A stretch of 64,000 bases of DNA, taken from contig NZ_JAANIH010000033.1 of assembly GCF_014529705.1 (NCBI RefSeq), positions 28,075 to 92,074 of the forward strand. Reading direction: 5' to 3'. The notes beneath the pieces were generated by a model. It had not been told where the DNA came from, did not search any database, and worked only from the letters and a program-made list of their open reading frames with translations. The DNA comes from Bradyrhizobium campsiandrae (lineage in GTDB: Bacteria; Pseudomonadota; Alphaproteobacteria; Rhizobiales; Xanthobacteraceae). Positions 38,628-46,744 of this stretch are shown in pieces (positions within the stretch are counted from its first letter, which is position 1; the number at the start of each line of letters is the position of its first letter). The translations under genes and the position numbers were made by a program.

Positions 38628-40228
38628 ACCAGATCACGCCTCCGCCGAAACTCGACATCATTCCCGCCAGCGCGCCGTTCTCCGAAGCGCAGCGCTCCTG
38701 GCTGAACGGCTTCTTTGCCGGACTGCTGTCGCCCGATGTGGCAACGCCGCTGTCGGCGGAGCAGGGCGCTGCCGTCATGGCTGGAGACGGCGACGACGGC
38801 GAAGCGCCGTGGCACGACCAGACCATGCCGATCGCCGATCGCATGAAGCTCGCCGAAGGCCGCCCCCTGCGCCGCAAGATGATGGCGGCGATGGCGCAGC
38901 AGGATTGCGGCCAGTGCGGCTACAATTGCCACGACTATTCGGAGGCGATCGCGAGCCGCAGCGAGGCGCGGCTCAATCTGTGCGTTCCCGGCGGCAAGGA
39001 GACCGCGCGGATGCTGAAATCGCTCTACGAGGAGCTCGACAAGGCGCCGGCGGCGAAAGCGCCCGAGAAGACGGCCGCGGTGGCCACGCCCGCCGTCACC
39101 GTCACCATCGCCGAGCCAGGCCGCTCGCGCGACAATCCGACCGAAGCAACTTTCCTGTCGCGCGGTCTGCTCAACAAGGGCAAGTCGGAGAAGGAGACCT
39201 ATCACGTCGAGTTCGACCTCTCCGAGAGCAAGCTCGACTACGTCGTCGGCGACAGTTTCGGCGTGTTCGCGCGCAACGACCTTGGCCTCGTCGACCAGAT
39301 CATCGCGCTGCTCGGCGCGTCCCACACCACCAAGGTCAACGGCAAGACGCTGCGCGAAGCGTTGATTGACGACGTCTCGCTGTCGCCGGCGCCCGACACG
39401 CTGTTCGAGCTGATCTCCTTCATCACCGGCGGCGCACAGCGCGAGAAGGCGAGGGCGCTGGCGCAAGGTGAGGATCCCGATGGCGATGCCGCGGTGCTCG
39501 ACGTGATGGCCGCGCTGCAGAAATTTTCGGGCACGCGGCCGCACCCGGAAGCCTTCGTCGAAGCGCTGGAGCCGCTGCAGCCGCGGCTCTACTCGATCTC
39601 CTCGTCGCACAATGCGACGCCGGGCAAGCTGTCGCTGACGGTCGATTCCGTGCGCTACGTCATCGGCAAGCGCAAGCGCCTCGGCGTCGCCTCCACCTTT
39701 CTCGGCGAGCGCATCAAGGAGGGCGACAAGCTCAAGGTCTATGTGCAGAAGGCGCACGGTTTCGGCCTGCCGCAGGATCCGAAGACGCCGATCATCATGA
39801 TCGGCCCCGGCACCGGCATTGCCCCGTTCCGCGCCTTCCTGCTCGACCGCAAGGCGACCGGCGCACCCGGCAAGAACTGGCTGTTCTTCGGTCATCAGCG
39901 CAGCGATTGCGATTTCTTCTATTCTGACGAGCTCAACGCGATGAAGACTTCCGGTCTGCTGACGCGCCTGTCGCTGGCCTGGTCGCGCGACGGCGAGAAG
40001 AAGTTCTACGTGCAGGACCGCATGCGCGAGGTCGGCCGCGAGCTCTGGACCTGGCTTGCGGAAGGGGCGCATCTCTACATCTGTGGCGACGCCAAGCGCA
40101 TGGCCAAGGACGTCGAGCGCGCGCTGGTCGATATCGTCGCCCAGTTCGGTGCGCGCTCGACCGACGAGGCCGTCAGCTTTGTCGCCGACCTCAAGAAGAC
40201 AGGCCGCTTCCAGGCTGACGTGTACTAA
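38624..40228 (+). CDS. Fe-S/FAD/NADPH reductase, CysJ-like without FMN domain; likely electron donor for NirA
   Basis: The 534-residue protein has an N-terminal cysteine cluster (DCGQCGYNCHDYSEAI then NLCVPGG), the spacing of a 4Fe-4S domain like that in RnfB-type proteins. It continues as a cytochrome P450 reductase-type module: an FAD domain (RLYSISSSHNATPGKLSLTV), the NADPH motif GPGTGIAPFRAFL and ICGDAKRMAKDV. The flavodoxin (FMN) domain of CysJ is absent. Coupling to nirA by overlapping stop and start codons suggests that it passes electrons from NADPH through FAD and the Fe-S cluster to NirA. It is often annotated as sulfite reductase alpha subunit. Confidence 0.88.
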   Translation: MNQITPPPKLDIIPASAPFSEAQRSWLNGFFAGLLSPDVATPLSAEQGAAVMAGDGDDGEAPWHDQTMPIADRMKLAEGRPLRRKMMAAMAQQDCGQCGYNCHDYSEAIASRSEARLNLCVPGGKETARMLKSLYEELDKAPAAKAPEKTAAVATPAVTVTIAEPGRSRDNPTEATFLSRGLLNKGKSEKETYHVEFDLSESKLDYVVGDSFGVFARNDLGLVDQIIALLGASHTTKVNGKTLREALIDDVSLSPAPDTLFELISFITGGAQREKARALAQGEDPDGDAAVLDVMAALQKFSGTRPHPEAFVEALEPLQPRLYSISSSHNATPGKLSLTVDSVRYVIGKRKRLGVASTFLGERIKEGDKLKVYVQKAHGFGLPQDPKTPIIMIGPGTGIAPFRAFLLDRKATGAPGKNWLFFGHQRSDCDFFYSDELNAMKTSGLLTRLSLAWSRDGEKKFYVQDRMREVGRELWTWLAEGAHLYICGDAKRMAKDVERALVDIVAQFGARSTDEAVSFVADLKKTGRFQADVY

Positions 40229-40441
40229 AGCGCGGCGAGGCCTGCGTTAATCGCCACTTCCGCGCGTCGCGCCGGCGGCGGCGTTCTACTGTGCATGGGG
40301 TTGTTTTCGAGGTTTGGCCTGGGTGGACCCGGAACCGGTTCCATTTGGCTTGGACTTTAACGAATAGGATTCCCGGAACCTGCACCTGCGGAGAATTTTC
40401 TCCTGCAAAGCGGGCGACGGAAGCGCTTCCATCGCTATTTG

Positions 40442-40465
40442 CACGACGGTCTTACAGCCGTCGTG
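40442..40465. repeat. Perfect 8-bp inverted repeat upstream of a small ORF
   Basis: CACGACGG (40442-40449) and CCGTCGTG (40458-40465) flank TCTTACAG. It lies 22 bp before the small ORF at 40488 and over 200 bp after the nirA-reductase operon. It could be an operator or a T-less terminator; nothing else is evident in 40229-40487. Confidence 0.5.
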
Positions 40466-40487
40466 TTGGATCGTTCATACTCGGGAG

Positions 40488-40661
40488 ATGGTGCGTTGGA
40501 AATCGACCATCCGGGAATTGTCGGCGGAAGCCAGGCTCCATCTCTATGCGCGATCGGTCTCGCGCAGGGCCAAGGCGAGCGCCCCCCATATCGGCCTCTA
40601 CAGCGCCTTCGCCGTCATCGCCGCGATCGTGCTCGGCACGCTGTCGGTGCACCCGTTTTGA
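40488..40661 (+). CDS. Small single-pass membrane protein (57 aa)
   Basis: The ORF begins MVRWKSTIRELSAEARLHLY with a basic amphipathic N-terminus and ends in one transmembrane helix (IGLYSAFAVIAAIVLGTLSV) and the short tail HPF. Charge distribution suggests the N-terminus inside. A GGGAG lies directly before the ATG. The coherent composition, the position filling an otherwise empty gap, and the stop abutting the convergent pxpA stop with no spacer all support a real gene. The function is unknown. Confidence 0.65.
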   Translation: MVRWKSTIRELSAEARLHLYARSVSRRAKASAPHIGLYSAFAVIAAIVLGTLSVHPF

Positions 40662-41432
40662 TCACGCCCCGCGCTTGAACGGGGCGACTTCGATGCCTGC
40701 ATCCTTCAACGCTTGACGCAGGGTCCGCGCGATCTCGACGGCGCCATTTGTATCGCCATGGATGCACACCGTGTCGGTGCGCATCTTGATGACCTTGCCC
40801 GTCACCGAGACCACTGCGCCGTCCTGCACCATCCGCACCACGCGTTCGGCGATCGCCTTGGCATCGTGCAGCACCGCGCCGGGCTTCTTGCGCGAGACGA
40901 GGTTGCCGTCGTCCTCATAGGCGCGGTCGGCGAACACCTCGTGCACCATCGGCAGGTTGGCCGCTTCGCCGGCTTTCACCAGTTTCGAATTGGCGAGCAC
41001 GACGAAGATCAGGCTGGGATCGACCGCCTTGATGCCGTCGGCGATCGCCTTGGCCGTCATGTCGTCCTCGCAGGCGACGTTGGAGAGCGCGCCATGCGCC
41101 TTCACATGGGTGACCTTGTGGCCGGCGGCGGTCGCGATCGCCTGCAGCGCGCCGATCTGGTAGGCGACGAGGTTCTCGATCTCGGACGCTTTGAGCCCTG
41201 CGATCGGGTGGCGGCCGAAGCCGTGCAGGTCGCGGTAGCCGGGGTGGGCGCCGACCGAGACGCCGCGCGCTTTCGCGAGCTCGACCGTGCGGCGCATGAT
41301 GTCGGGGTCGCCGGCATGGAAGCCGCAGGCGACGTTGACCGAGCTTGCGAGCTCGATCATGGCGGCATCGTTGCCCATCTCCCAGGCGCCAAAACCTTCG
41401 CCGAGGTCGCAATTCAGATCGATCGTCTTCAT
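40662..41432 (-). CDS. pxpA: 5-oxoprolinase subunit PxpA (LamB/YcsF family)
   Basis: PxpA works with PxpB and PxpC to cleave 5-oxoproline (pyroglutamate) to glutamate using ATP. The 256-residue protein begins with the signature DLNCDLGEGFGAWEMGNDAAM and has SVNVACGFHAGDPDIMRRTV, GVSVGAHPGYRDLHGFGR and VKAHGALSN, all diagnostic. It is the last gene of pxpB-pxpC-pxpA, the same order as in E. coli, 30 bp after pxpC. Confidence 0.95.
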   Translation of the reverse strand: MKTIDLNCDLGEGFGAWEMGNDAAMIELASSVNVACGFHAGDPDIMRRTVELAKARGVSVGAHPGYRDLHGFGRHPIAGLKASEIENLVAYQIGALQAIATAAGHKVTHVKAHGALSNVACEDDMTAKAIADGIKAVDPSLIFVVLANSKLVKAGEAANLPMVHEVFADRAYEDDGNLVSRKKPGAVLHDAKAIAERVVRMVQDGAVVSVTGKVIKMRTDTVCIHGDTNGAVEIARTLRQALKDAGIEVAPFKRGA

Positions 41433-41462
41433 GGTTGCTCTCCGCGTTTGGTCTTGTCGTTG

Positions 41463-42500
41463 CTACGGTTCCGCCGCGACCTGCCAGGTCCCGGCATCCA
41501 TGGCGTTCACCGCCTGGCCCGCGACATTGGCATCGCTGAGCGCCTCGATGTTGAGTTCGATCGTGTCGGCCGAGCGCAGGCGATCGGGCAGGGTGCGGAT
41601 CAATTGCTGGAACTTGCGCGCCTCGTCCTGCGCCTCGGCCATGCTGACGGCCTTGAAGCGGAACGCCGTGCCCGCCGAGGTCTGGGCGAGGCGGCCGACA
41701 TCGGCCGTGATCACGGTCGCGATCTTGGGATAGCCGCCCGAGGTGCCGCGGTCCATCATCAGCGCGATCGGCGCCCCGTTGCCGGGCACCTGGATGCTGC
41801 CGTTGACGGTGCCGTCGGAGACGATGTTGTGGCCATGCAGATGCTTGATCGCGGGGCCTTCGAGCCGGTAGCCCATGCGATCCGACGTCGCCGAGATCTT
41901 CCACTCGCTACCTAGGAACAGCGCCTTGTTGGCGTCGTCGAATTCGTCGTCCTGCGGACCCAGCACGACCCGGATCGGACCGCTGACAGGCTTCGGCAGC
42001 TCGATCCGCAGCTCCGGCGCGCCGCTTGCGGCATCGACGGTGAATTCATCACCGGCCTGGAGCGGGCGCGGGTAGGGGCTGCCGAGGCCGGCGCGGGCAT
42101 TGACCGCGAGGCTGCCGAACACCTCTTCGCCCTTGATGGCGCCTTCGATCGCGAGATAGGTGAACGCGCCGCCGCGGGCGAAACCCAGCGTCAGCGTCTC
42201 ACCGTCCTTCAGCGTGACGGACGTATCCATCGCCACCGGCTTGCCGGCGATGTCCGCATTGCGCGGCGCCCCCGATAGCGCGACGCGCACGGCGCCGTCC
42301 CTGGCGGTGAAGGTGGCGCCGAACGGCCCGATCTCGACGGCGGCTGCGAACGGCGCGTTGCCGACAAGCGTGTTCGCCGCGCCCAGCGCCAGCCGGTCCA
42401 TCGCGCCGCTGACCGTGAGGCCATAGCGCTGGGCGCCGTGACGTCCGCCGTCCTGGACGGAGCTGGCAGGGCCGATGCTGGCGACGACAAGCCGGCTCAT
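41463..42500 (-). CDS. pxpC: 5-oxoprolinase subunit PxpC (biotin-dependent carboxyltransferase-like)
   Basis: The 345-residue protein shows the family pattern: GPASSVQDGGRHGAQRYGLTVSGAMDRLALGAANTLVGN near the N-terminus and ISATSDRMGYRLEGPAI, SDGTVNGSIQVPGNGAPIAL and DRGTSGGYPKIATVITAD later. It is homologous to the second part of urea amidolyase/allophanate hydrolase. Its start overlaps the pxpB stop by 4 nt, indicating coupled translation of the two subunits that form the PxpBC complex. Confidence 0.95.
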   Translation of the reverse strand: MSRLVVASIGPASSVQDGGRHGAQRYGLTVSGAMDRLALGAANTLVGNAPFAAAVEIGPFGATFTARDGAVRVALSGAPRNADIAGKPVAMDTSVTLKDGETLTLGFARGGAFTYLAIEGAIKGEEVFGSLAVNARAGLGSPYPRPLQAGDEFTVDAASGAPELRIELPKPVSGPIRVVLGPQDDEFDDANKALFLGSEWKISATSDRMGYRLEGPAIKHLHGHNIVSDGTVNGSIQVPGNGAPIALMMDRGTSGGYPKIATVITADVGRLAQTSAGTAFRFKAVSMAEAQDEARKFQQLIRTLPDRLRSADTIELNIEALSDANVAGQAVNAMDAGTWQVAAEP

Positions 42501-43228
42501 GCGTCCACCCGCTCGGCGATGATCTCGCCGGCCTCGGCGGCGCGATCCAGCTCGTCGAAGGTCTTGTGGTCGATGGCGAAAAACGTCACGCGATCACCGG
42601 GTTCGGTGAGGAAGGTCGGGTTACGGTGGAGCTGATAGGTGCGCACCGGCGTGCGGCCGAGCAGGTGCCAGCCGCTGGGTGCGGCCAGGCACTGGATGCC
42701 GGCCTGGATGCCGCCGATCGAGATGGTGCCAGCGGGCGTGAACAGCCGCGGCGATTGCCGCCGCGACATGTGCAGGGACTTGTCGAGGCCGCTGAGATAG
42801 GACCAGCCCGGCGTGAAGCCGATCATGGCGACGCGATAGTCGCCGCCGACGTGACGGGCGATGATGTCATCGGGCGTGGTGTTCAGCGCCTTGGCCACGT
42901 CCTCGAGGTCGATGCCATGCTCGCCGCCATAGGCGACGGGAATGCGCCAGCGCCGCGCTTTCGTGGCCGGTGGCAGCTTCTGGCTGGCGAGCGCAAGCAG
43001 TCTATCGCCGAGCGCGTCGAAGCCGATCGTGCCGGGATCGTAATGCACCAGCAGCGAGCGATAGGTCGGGATCGTCTCGGAGACGCCCTCGATCGGGCTG
43101 GCTGCGAGGGCCTTGTCGAGCGCGAGCACGCGCTCGTTGGCGGCGTCGTCGATGGTGCGGCTGAACTCGACCGTGACGGCGCTGTCGCCACTGGGCAGAA
43201 GGCGGGGCGGGGGAAGCGTCGCGGCCAT
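42497..43228 (-). CDS. pxpB: 5-oxoprolinase subunit PxpB (allophanate hydrolase subunit 1 family)
   Basis: The 243-residue protein has LPSGDSAVTVEFSRTIDD at the N-terminus, IPVAYGGEHGIDLEDVAK in the middle, and FTPGWSYLSGLD and TPAGTISIGGIQAGIQCLAAPSGWHLLGRTP-type motifs near the end, typical of PxpB/KipI. It heads the pxpBCA operon. The upstream gap is shared with a divergent RraA-like gene and contains operator-like inverted repeats. Confidence 0.95.
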   Translation of the reverse strand: MAATLPPPRLLPSGDSAVTVEFSRTIDDAANERVLALDKALAASPIEGVSETIPTYRSLLVHYDPGTIGFDALGDRLLALASQKLPPATKARRWRIPVAYGGEHGIDLEDVAKALNTTPDDIIARHVGGDYRVAMIGFTPGWSYLSGLDKSLHMSRRQSPRLFTPAGTISIGGIQAGIQCLAAPSGWHLLGRTPVRTYQLHRNPTFLTEPGDRVTFFAIDHKTFDELDRAAEAGEIIAERVDA

Positions 43229-43337
43229 GAGATGTCGAATTCGGGCCTTTGGAAAAGCGCGGGCTCGACCTTGAGCTCCGCGTCATCCTGCTTCGCGTAA
43301 ATGCGCCCGCAAGTCCAATAAATTAATGCAGGGGGTG

Positions 43338-43368
43338 GCGATAAAGCCTTGTTATCGCGTCGCATAAC
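43338..43368. promoter_or_regulatory. Overlapping inverted repeats in the pxpB / RraA-like divergent gap
   Basis: GCGATAA (43338-43344) mirrors TTATCGC (43352-43358), and GTTAT (43351-43355) mirrors ATAAC (43364-43368). The second, GTTATCGCGTCGCATAAC, has the size of a dimeric repressor operator such as those of GntR-type regulators. No regulator gene is adjacent. The rest of 43229-43476 shows no gene. Confidence 0.4.
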
Positions 43369-43476
43369 AGCGCGGGCGCCCTGCGTTCCAGTCAGTCTCT
43401 TGGCCCTTGACGCAAGGGCTGCGGCTCGCAAGATGCGCCCGTTCTTTCCCGCTACCCCCGGAGCTCGTTCTCGTCC

Positions 43477-44175
43477 ATGTCGCTGTCCCCCGAAGCCCGC
43501 AAGACCCTCGCCGGCATCACCACTGCCACCATCACCACGGTCCTGCTGAAAAAGGGCCTGCGCAATGTGTGGATGCGCGGCGCCCGTCCGCTGCGCCCGG
43601 GCCTGCCGCGCCTGGTGGGACCGGCCTTCACGCTGCGCTTCGTGCCGGCGCGCGAGGATCTGGCGACGCCGGAATCCTGGTCGTCGCCGATCTCGACCCG
43701 CACCGCGATCGAGGCGATGCCGGAGGGCTGCATCGCCGTCGTCGACGCCATGGGCATCACCGATGCCGGCATCTTTGGCGACATTCTCTGCGCCCGCATG
43801 GTCAAGCGCGGCGTCACCGCGCTCGTCACCGATGGCGTGGTGCGTGACGTCGAGGGCGTGCTCGGCACCAACCTGCCGGTCTGGTGCGACGGCTATGCCG
43901 CGCCGCCGTCGGTCGCCGGCCTGACCTTCGTCGGCTGGGGCGAGCCGATCGGCTGCGGCGGCGTCGCCGTGTTCCCGAACGATATCGTCGTCGCCGACCA
44001 GGACGGCTGCGTGCTGATCCCGCAGGCGATGCTCGACCATGTCCTCAACGAGGGCGTCGAGCAGGAGCGGATGGAAGCCTGGATCGTCAACGAGGTGAAC
44101 AACGGCGCCGTGCTGCCGGGCCTCTATCCCATGAACGCCGAGACCAAGGCGCGCTACGCCGCCAGCAAGAAGTAA
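43477..44175 (+). CDS. RraA-like / HMG-aldolase-type family protein
   Basis: The 232-residue protein has the RraA-fold motifs GAAxTLR-like VGPAFTLRF, ALVTDGVVRDVEGV and VAVFPNDIVVADQDGCVLIPQAML. The TDGxxRD motif is the metal/substrate site of class II HMG/CHA aldolases and oxaloacetate decarboxylases; true RraA proteins (RNase E inhibitors) share the fold. An enzymatic role on a pyruvate-type keto acid is more likely given the longer length and the downstream cupin gene. The start at ATG 43477 is 17 bp before the cupin gene's own leader begins at the stop. Confidence 0.82.
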   Translation: MSLSPEARKTLAGITTATITTVLLKKGLRNVWMRGARPLRPGLPRLVGPAFTLRFVPAREDLATPESWSSPISTRTAIEAMPEGCIAVVDAMGITDAGIFGDILCARMVKRGVTALVTDGVVRDVEGVLGTNLPVWCDGYAAPPSVAGLTFVGWGEPIGCGGVAVFPNDIVVADQDGCVLIPQAMLDHVLNEGVEQERMEAWIVNEVNNGAVLPGLYPMNAETKARYAASKK

Positions 44176-44192
44176 CAGGAAACGAGGACACC

Positions 44193-44597
44193 ATGGACAT
44201 CACGCTCGCAGGAACGCGGCCGACCCGCCGCGCGCCCAAGGAACACTTCACCGGCACCGTGCTCCAGGACCCGATCAACATGGCGCCCGCGCCGGCGCGG
44301 CTCAACGTCTCGCGCGTGTCGTTCGAGCCCGGCGCTCGGACCAACTGGCACCACCATCCGCTCGGGCAGACGCTCTACGTGATTTCCGGTGTCGGCCGCG
44401 TCCAGACCAAGGGTGGCCCGGTCAAGGAAATCCGTCCCGGCGACACCGTCTGGATCCCGCCGGGTGAAGTGCACTGGCACGGCGCCACGCCTGGCAACAG
44501 CATGTGCCACATCGCCATGCAGGAAGCGCTCGACGGCGTCTTCTCGACCTGGCTCGAGCCGGTCACCGACGCGGAGTACAATGCTGCGCTCGGGTAA
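44193..44597 (+). CDS. Cupin-domain protein
   Basis: The 134-residue single-domain cupin carries the metal-binding motif WHHHPLGQTLYVISGVGRV (H-x-H spacing, Gln and Gly conserved) and the second motif PGDTVWIPPGEVHWHGATP. It probably binds a divalent metal and acts as an isomerase, decarboxylase or sensor of a small acid. ATG 44193 follows ACGAGGA and lies 18 bp after the RraA-like gene, so the two are co-transcribed. Confidence 0.88.
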   Translation: MDITLAGTRPTRRAPKEHFTGTVLQDPINMAPAPARLNVSRVSFEPGARTNWHHHPLGQTLYVISGVGRVQTKGGPVKEIRPGDTVWIPPGEVHWHGATPGNSMCHIAMQEALDGVFSTWLEPVTDAEYNAALG

Positions 44598-44609
44598 GGT
44601 CCGGCGCGC

Positions 44610-44966
44610 TTACATCCGCTCCGCGGTCCACGTCCCCGAGCACATGGCGCCGCGCCAGGTGCCGGAGCCTGAGGTGCCGCTGAGCCGGCCGGAGCCGACG
44701 GCGTGCTTGATGCCGGCCCCCAGGGTGACGTTGATGTTGCCGGCATCCGCGACGCGGCCCGATGCCGTCACCGCGGCGCTGCTCGATGCGATCTGACCGT
44801 TGCTGATCCCGATCGCGACGGTTGCGCCGTTGCCGCAGGTCTCGCTCGATGACGAGATGCGGACGTTCCACGTGCCGTCGAACGTCGAGCCCGCGGCATC
44901 CGCCTGCGTGAGCGGGACGGCGATGGCGACAATGGTGGCAAAGAGACTTTTGTGAAATCCATTCAT
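44610..44966 (-). CDS. Small secreted hypothetical protein (118 aa)
   Basis: A signal peptide (MNGFHKSLFATIVAIAVPLTQADA) is followed by a Ser/Gly/Thr-rich domain with a repeated pattern FDGTWNVRISSSSETCGNG ... GTWRGAMCSGTWTAERM. The paired G-T-W units with cysteines resemble small beta-barrel proteins of rhizobial envelopes. ATG 44966 is chosen because it begins the signal peptide. The ribosome-binding site is GGGGCG-type and weak. No function is known. Confidence 0.75.
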   Translation of the reverse strand: MNGFHKSLFATIVAIAVPLTQADAAGSTFDGTWNVRISSSSETCGNGATVAIGISNGQIASSSAAVTASGRVADAGNINVTLGAGIKHAVGSGRLSGTSGSGTWRGAMCSGTWTAERM

Positions 44967-45095
44967 GACACGCCCCTTGGGTTGACCATGTAGGGATCGT
45001 GTCAGCAGCGCGGAACTTTTGATGTGAGGGCTGTCACGCGCGCCGCGCGCTCTGTGAGATGACGCACATCGGAGCGGCGTCCGGCGCAAAAGCAA

Positions 45096-45118
45096 AGGGG
45101 CCCGGATCACGGGCCCCT
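45096..45118 (-). terminator. Rho-independent terminator after the DUF2147 gene
   Basis: AGGGGCCCG and CGGGCCCCT form a 9-bp stem with a 5-nt loop. On the minus strand it is followed by TTGCTTTTG, 43 bp after the stop of the upstream gene. Confidence 0.75.
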
Positions 45119-45160
45119 GATCTGTCTCGATTGTCCGTCTCGAAGGTGTCGCGTTCGAAC

Positions 45161-46063
45161 TCAGTTCACGCGCGTCCAGGTCTGGCCGCCGCAGAACATG
45201 CCGCCAAAGGCGCAGCCCTGCACGCGCAGGCGGTCGCCTCCCTTCAGCGAGATCGTCGAATCGTAGGTCGAGCCGCTGTTGGGATCGAGGATGCGGCCGG
45301 ACCATTTCTGGTCCTTGCCGGGCTTCATGTTGATCAGGACCTGTTCGCCGTTCTGGTTTGATTTGCTGTCGACCGAATAGCCGCAGAGGTTATTGCCGCA
45401 CTGCTCGATGCGAACCTTGCCTTCCTTCTCTTCGGTGAGCCAGACGCCAAGCGGTGAATTGAGATCGCGCGCGGGCGCGGCGGCGGGCGCCGGCGGTGCG
45501 ACGGCAGCGGCCTGAACGGGAGCAGGGGCGGGTGCTGGCGCGGGTGGCGGGGGCAGCGGCGGAGGTGCGGCTGCCACCGTCGGAGCTGGCGCCGGAGGTG
45601 GTGCGGGCGGTGCGGGCGGTACTGCGGCCGCCGTCGGGGCGGCGACTGGAGCCGGTTGGGGCGGCGGCACCATCGCGTCTTCAGCCGGGGCGGTGCTGGC
45701 GGTCGCAGCCGGAGGCGGCGCAACCGGCGCCGGGGGCGGTGGTGCGGCGGCCGCAGGGGCGGGCGCCGCAGGCGCCTGTTCTGCTGTGGGCGGTACGGTG
45801 ACCGGAGCCGGAGCTGGCGCCGGTACGGCCGGCGCTTGCGGATCGACCTTGGCTTGTTGCGGAGCCTGCTGGTCCGGCTTGGTGTCGTTCTTCTTGGCTT
45901 TCTTGGCTTTGCCCTGGCCGGTGTTGTCGTACACGCCGGGGATCTGCACCGTTCCGCGATCGGGATCGATGCGGATGGTCCGCCCGCCATACTCGAAAGT
46001 GTACTGCGCTTGCGCGGCTGTGCTCGCCAAAAGGAATGCGGCCGTGGCCAACAGCTTCCTCAT
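45161..46063 (-). CDS. Secreted DUF2147-domain protein with long Pro/Ala-rich linker
   Basis: The 300-residue protein has a signal peptide (MRKLLATAAFLLASTAAQA), a short N-terminal domain (YTFEYGGRTIRIDPDRGTVQIPGVYDNTG), a Pro/Ala-rich region of about 130 residues with runs of PAP, and a C-terminal DUF2147 domain (SPLGVWLTEEKEGKVRIEQCG, LCGYSV, WSGRILDPNSGSTYDSTI, GGMFCGGQTWTRVN). DUF2147 proteins are periplasmic beta-barrel-like proteins of unknown function. The linker could span the periplasm or cell wall. ATG 46063 is preferred to a start 10 codons upstream because of GGGAGAC placement. Confidence 0.87.
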   Translation of the reverse strand: MRKLLATAAFLLASTAAQAQYTFEYGGRTIRIDPDRGTVQIPGVYDNTGQGKAKKAKKNDTKPDQQAPQQAKVDPQAPAVPAPAPAPVTVPPTAEQAPAAPAPAAAAPPPPAPVAPPPAATASTAPAEDAMVPPPQPAPVAAPTAAAVPPAPPAPPPAPAPTVAAAPPPLPPPPAPAPAPAPVQAAAVAPPAPAAAPARDLNSPLGVWLTEEKEGKVRIEQCGNNLCGYSVDSKSNQNGEQVLINMKPGKDQKWSGRILDPNSGSTYDSTISLKGGDRLRVQGCAFGGMFCGGQTWTRVN

Positions 46064-46239
46064 TTTCGTCTCCCGAACAGGTGGTCCCCGCACCGACGCT
46101 TACGCCCCGGTTCATCTGCGAAAAGTGATCTAGATCACTGTCACGGTATGAGTCGCCTTGCGGCGGTCCCGGGTTCAATAATGCCGAACTCGGTCCAGAG
46201 TTGGACGGGGCGGATGCGACCAGCCGCCGCGACCGCATC

Positions 46240-46740
46240 CTACTTCTCGGGGCACCCCACCTCCGCGGCCTGCGCGGCGCGGGCCAGCGCGGCTTCGTTG
46301 GCCTTGTCGGTATGAATCTCGACCGCGCCGAAGAGGCAGGCCTTCTCGCCATTGACGGCGAACACCGAGAGCTCCTGGACCTCGCGCTCGTCGTCGCCAA
46401 CCCGGCTCCAGGTGCGGATCACCGCAGCCCTGGGGACACCGGCGCGCATGATCCACTGCACCTTGTCGCCAAAGGCCTTGCCGGCGCCGCGCCATTGCGC
46501 CGTCGGCCCCTGGACCTTCTCGATTGCACGCTTCGGCGCGATCGTCAGCGAGACGATGTTGCCCTCATCGGCGAAGCGCACGACGTAGCCGGCCGGGCCC
46601 GGGCAGGTCCAGAGCCCGAATCCCTCCTTGGATTGGTTCTTGCAGGCGGGGCCTGTGGCAGGCGTGAAGGGCGTCTGCCCGTAGGCACCGCCAAATCCGG
46701 CCATCGCAAGCACGGCAGCGAGCGCAATCACGTATCGCAT
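46240..46740 (-). CDS. Secreted hypothetical protein (166 aa)
   Basis: A signal peptide (MRYVIALAAVLAMAGFGGAYG) precedes a domain with three cysteines (ACKNQSKEGFGLWTCPGPAG, KACLFGAV, VGCPEK) and motifs like GYVVRFADEGNIVSLTIAP. It resembles periplasmic proteins of unknown function; I do not recognise a named family. It lies 4 bp downstream of the PheC-like gene on the same strand and is probably co-transcribed. Confidence 0.75.
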   Translation of the reverse strand: MRYVIALAAVLAMAGFGGAYGQTPFTPATGPACKNQSKEGFGLWTCPGPAGYVVRFADEGNIVSLTIAPKRAIEKVQGPTAQWRGAGKAFGDKVQWIMRAGVPRAAVIRTWSRVGDDEREVQELSVFAVNGEKACLFGAVEIHTDKANEAALARAAQAAEVGCPEK

Positions 46741-46744
46741 GATG

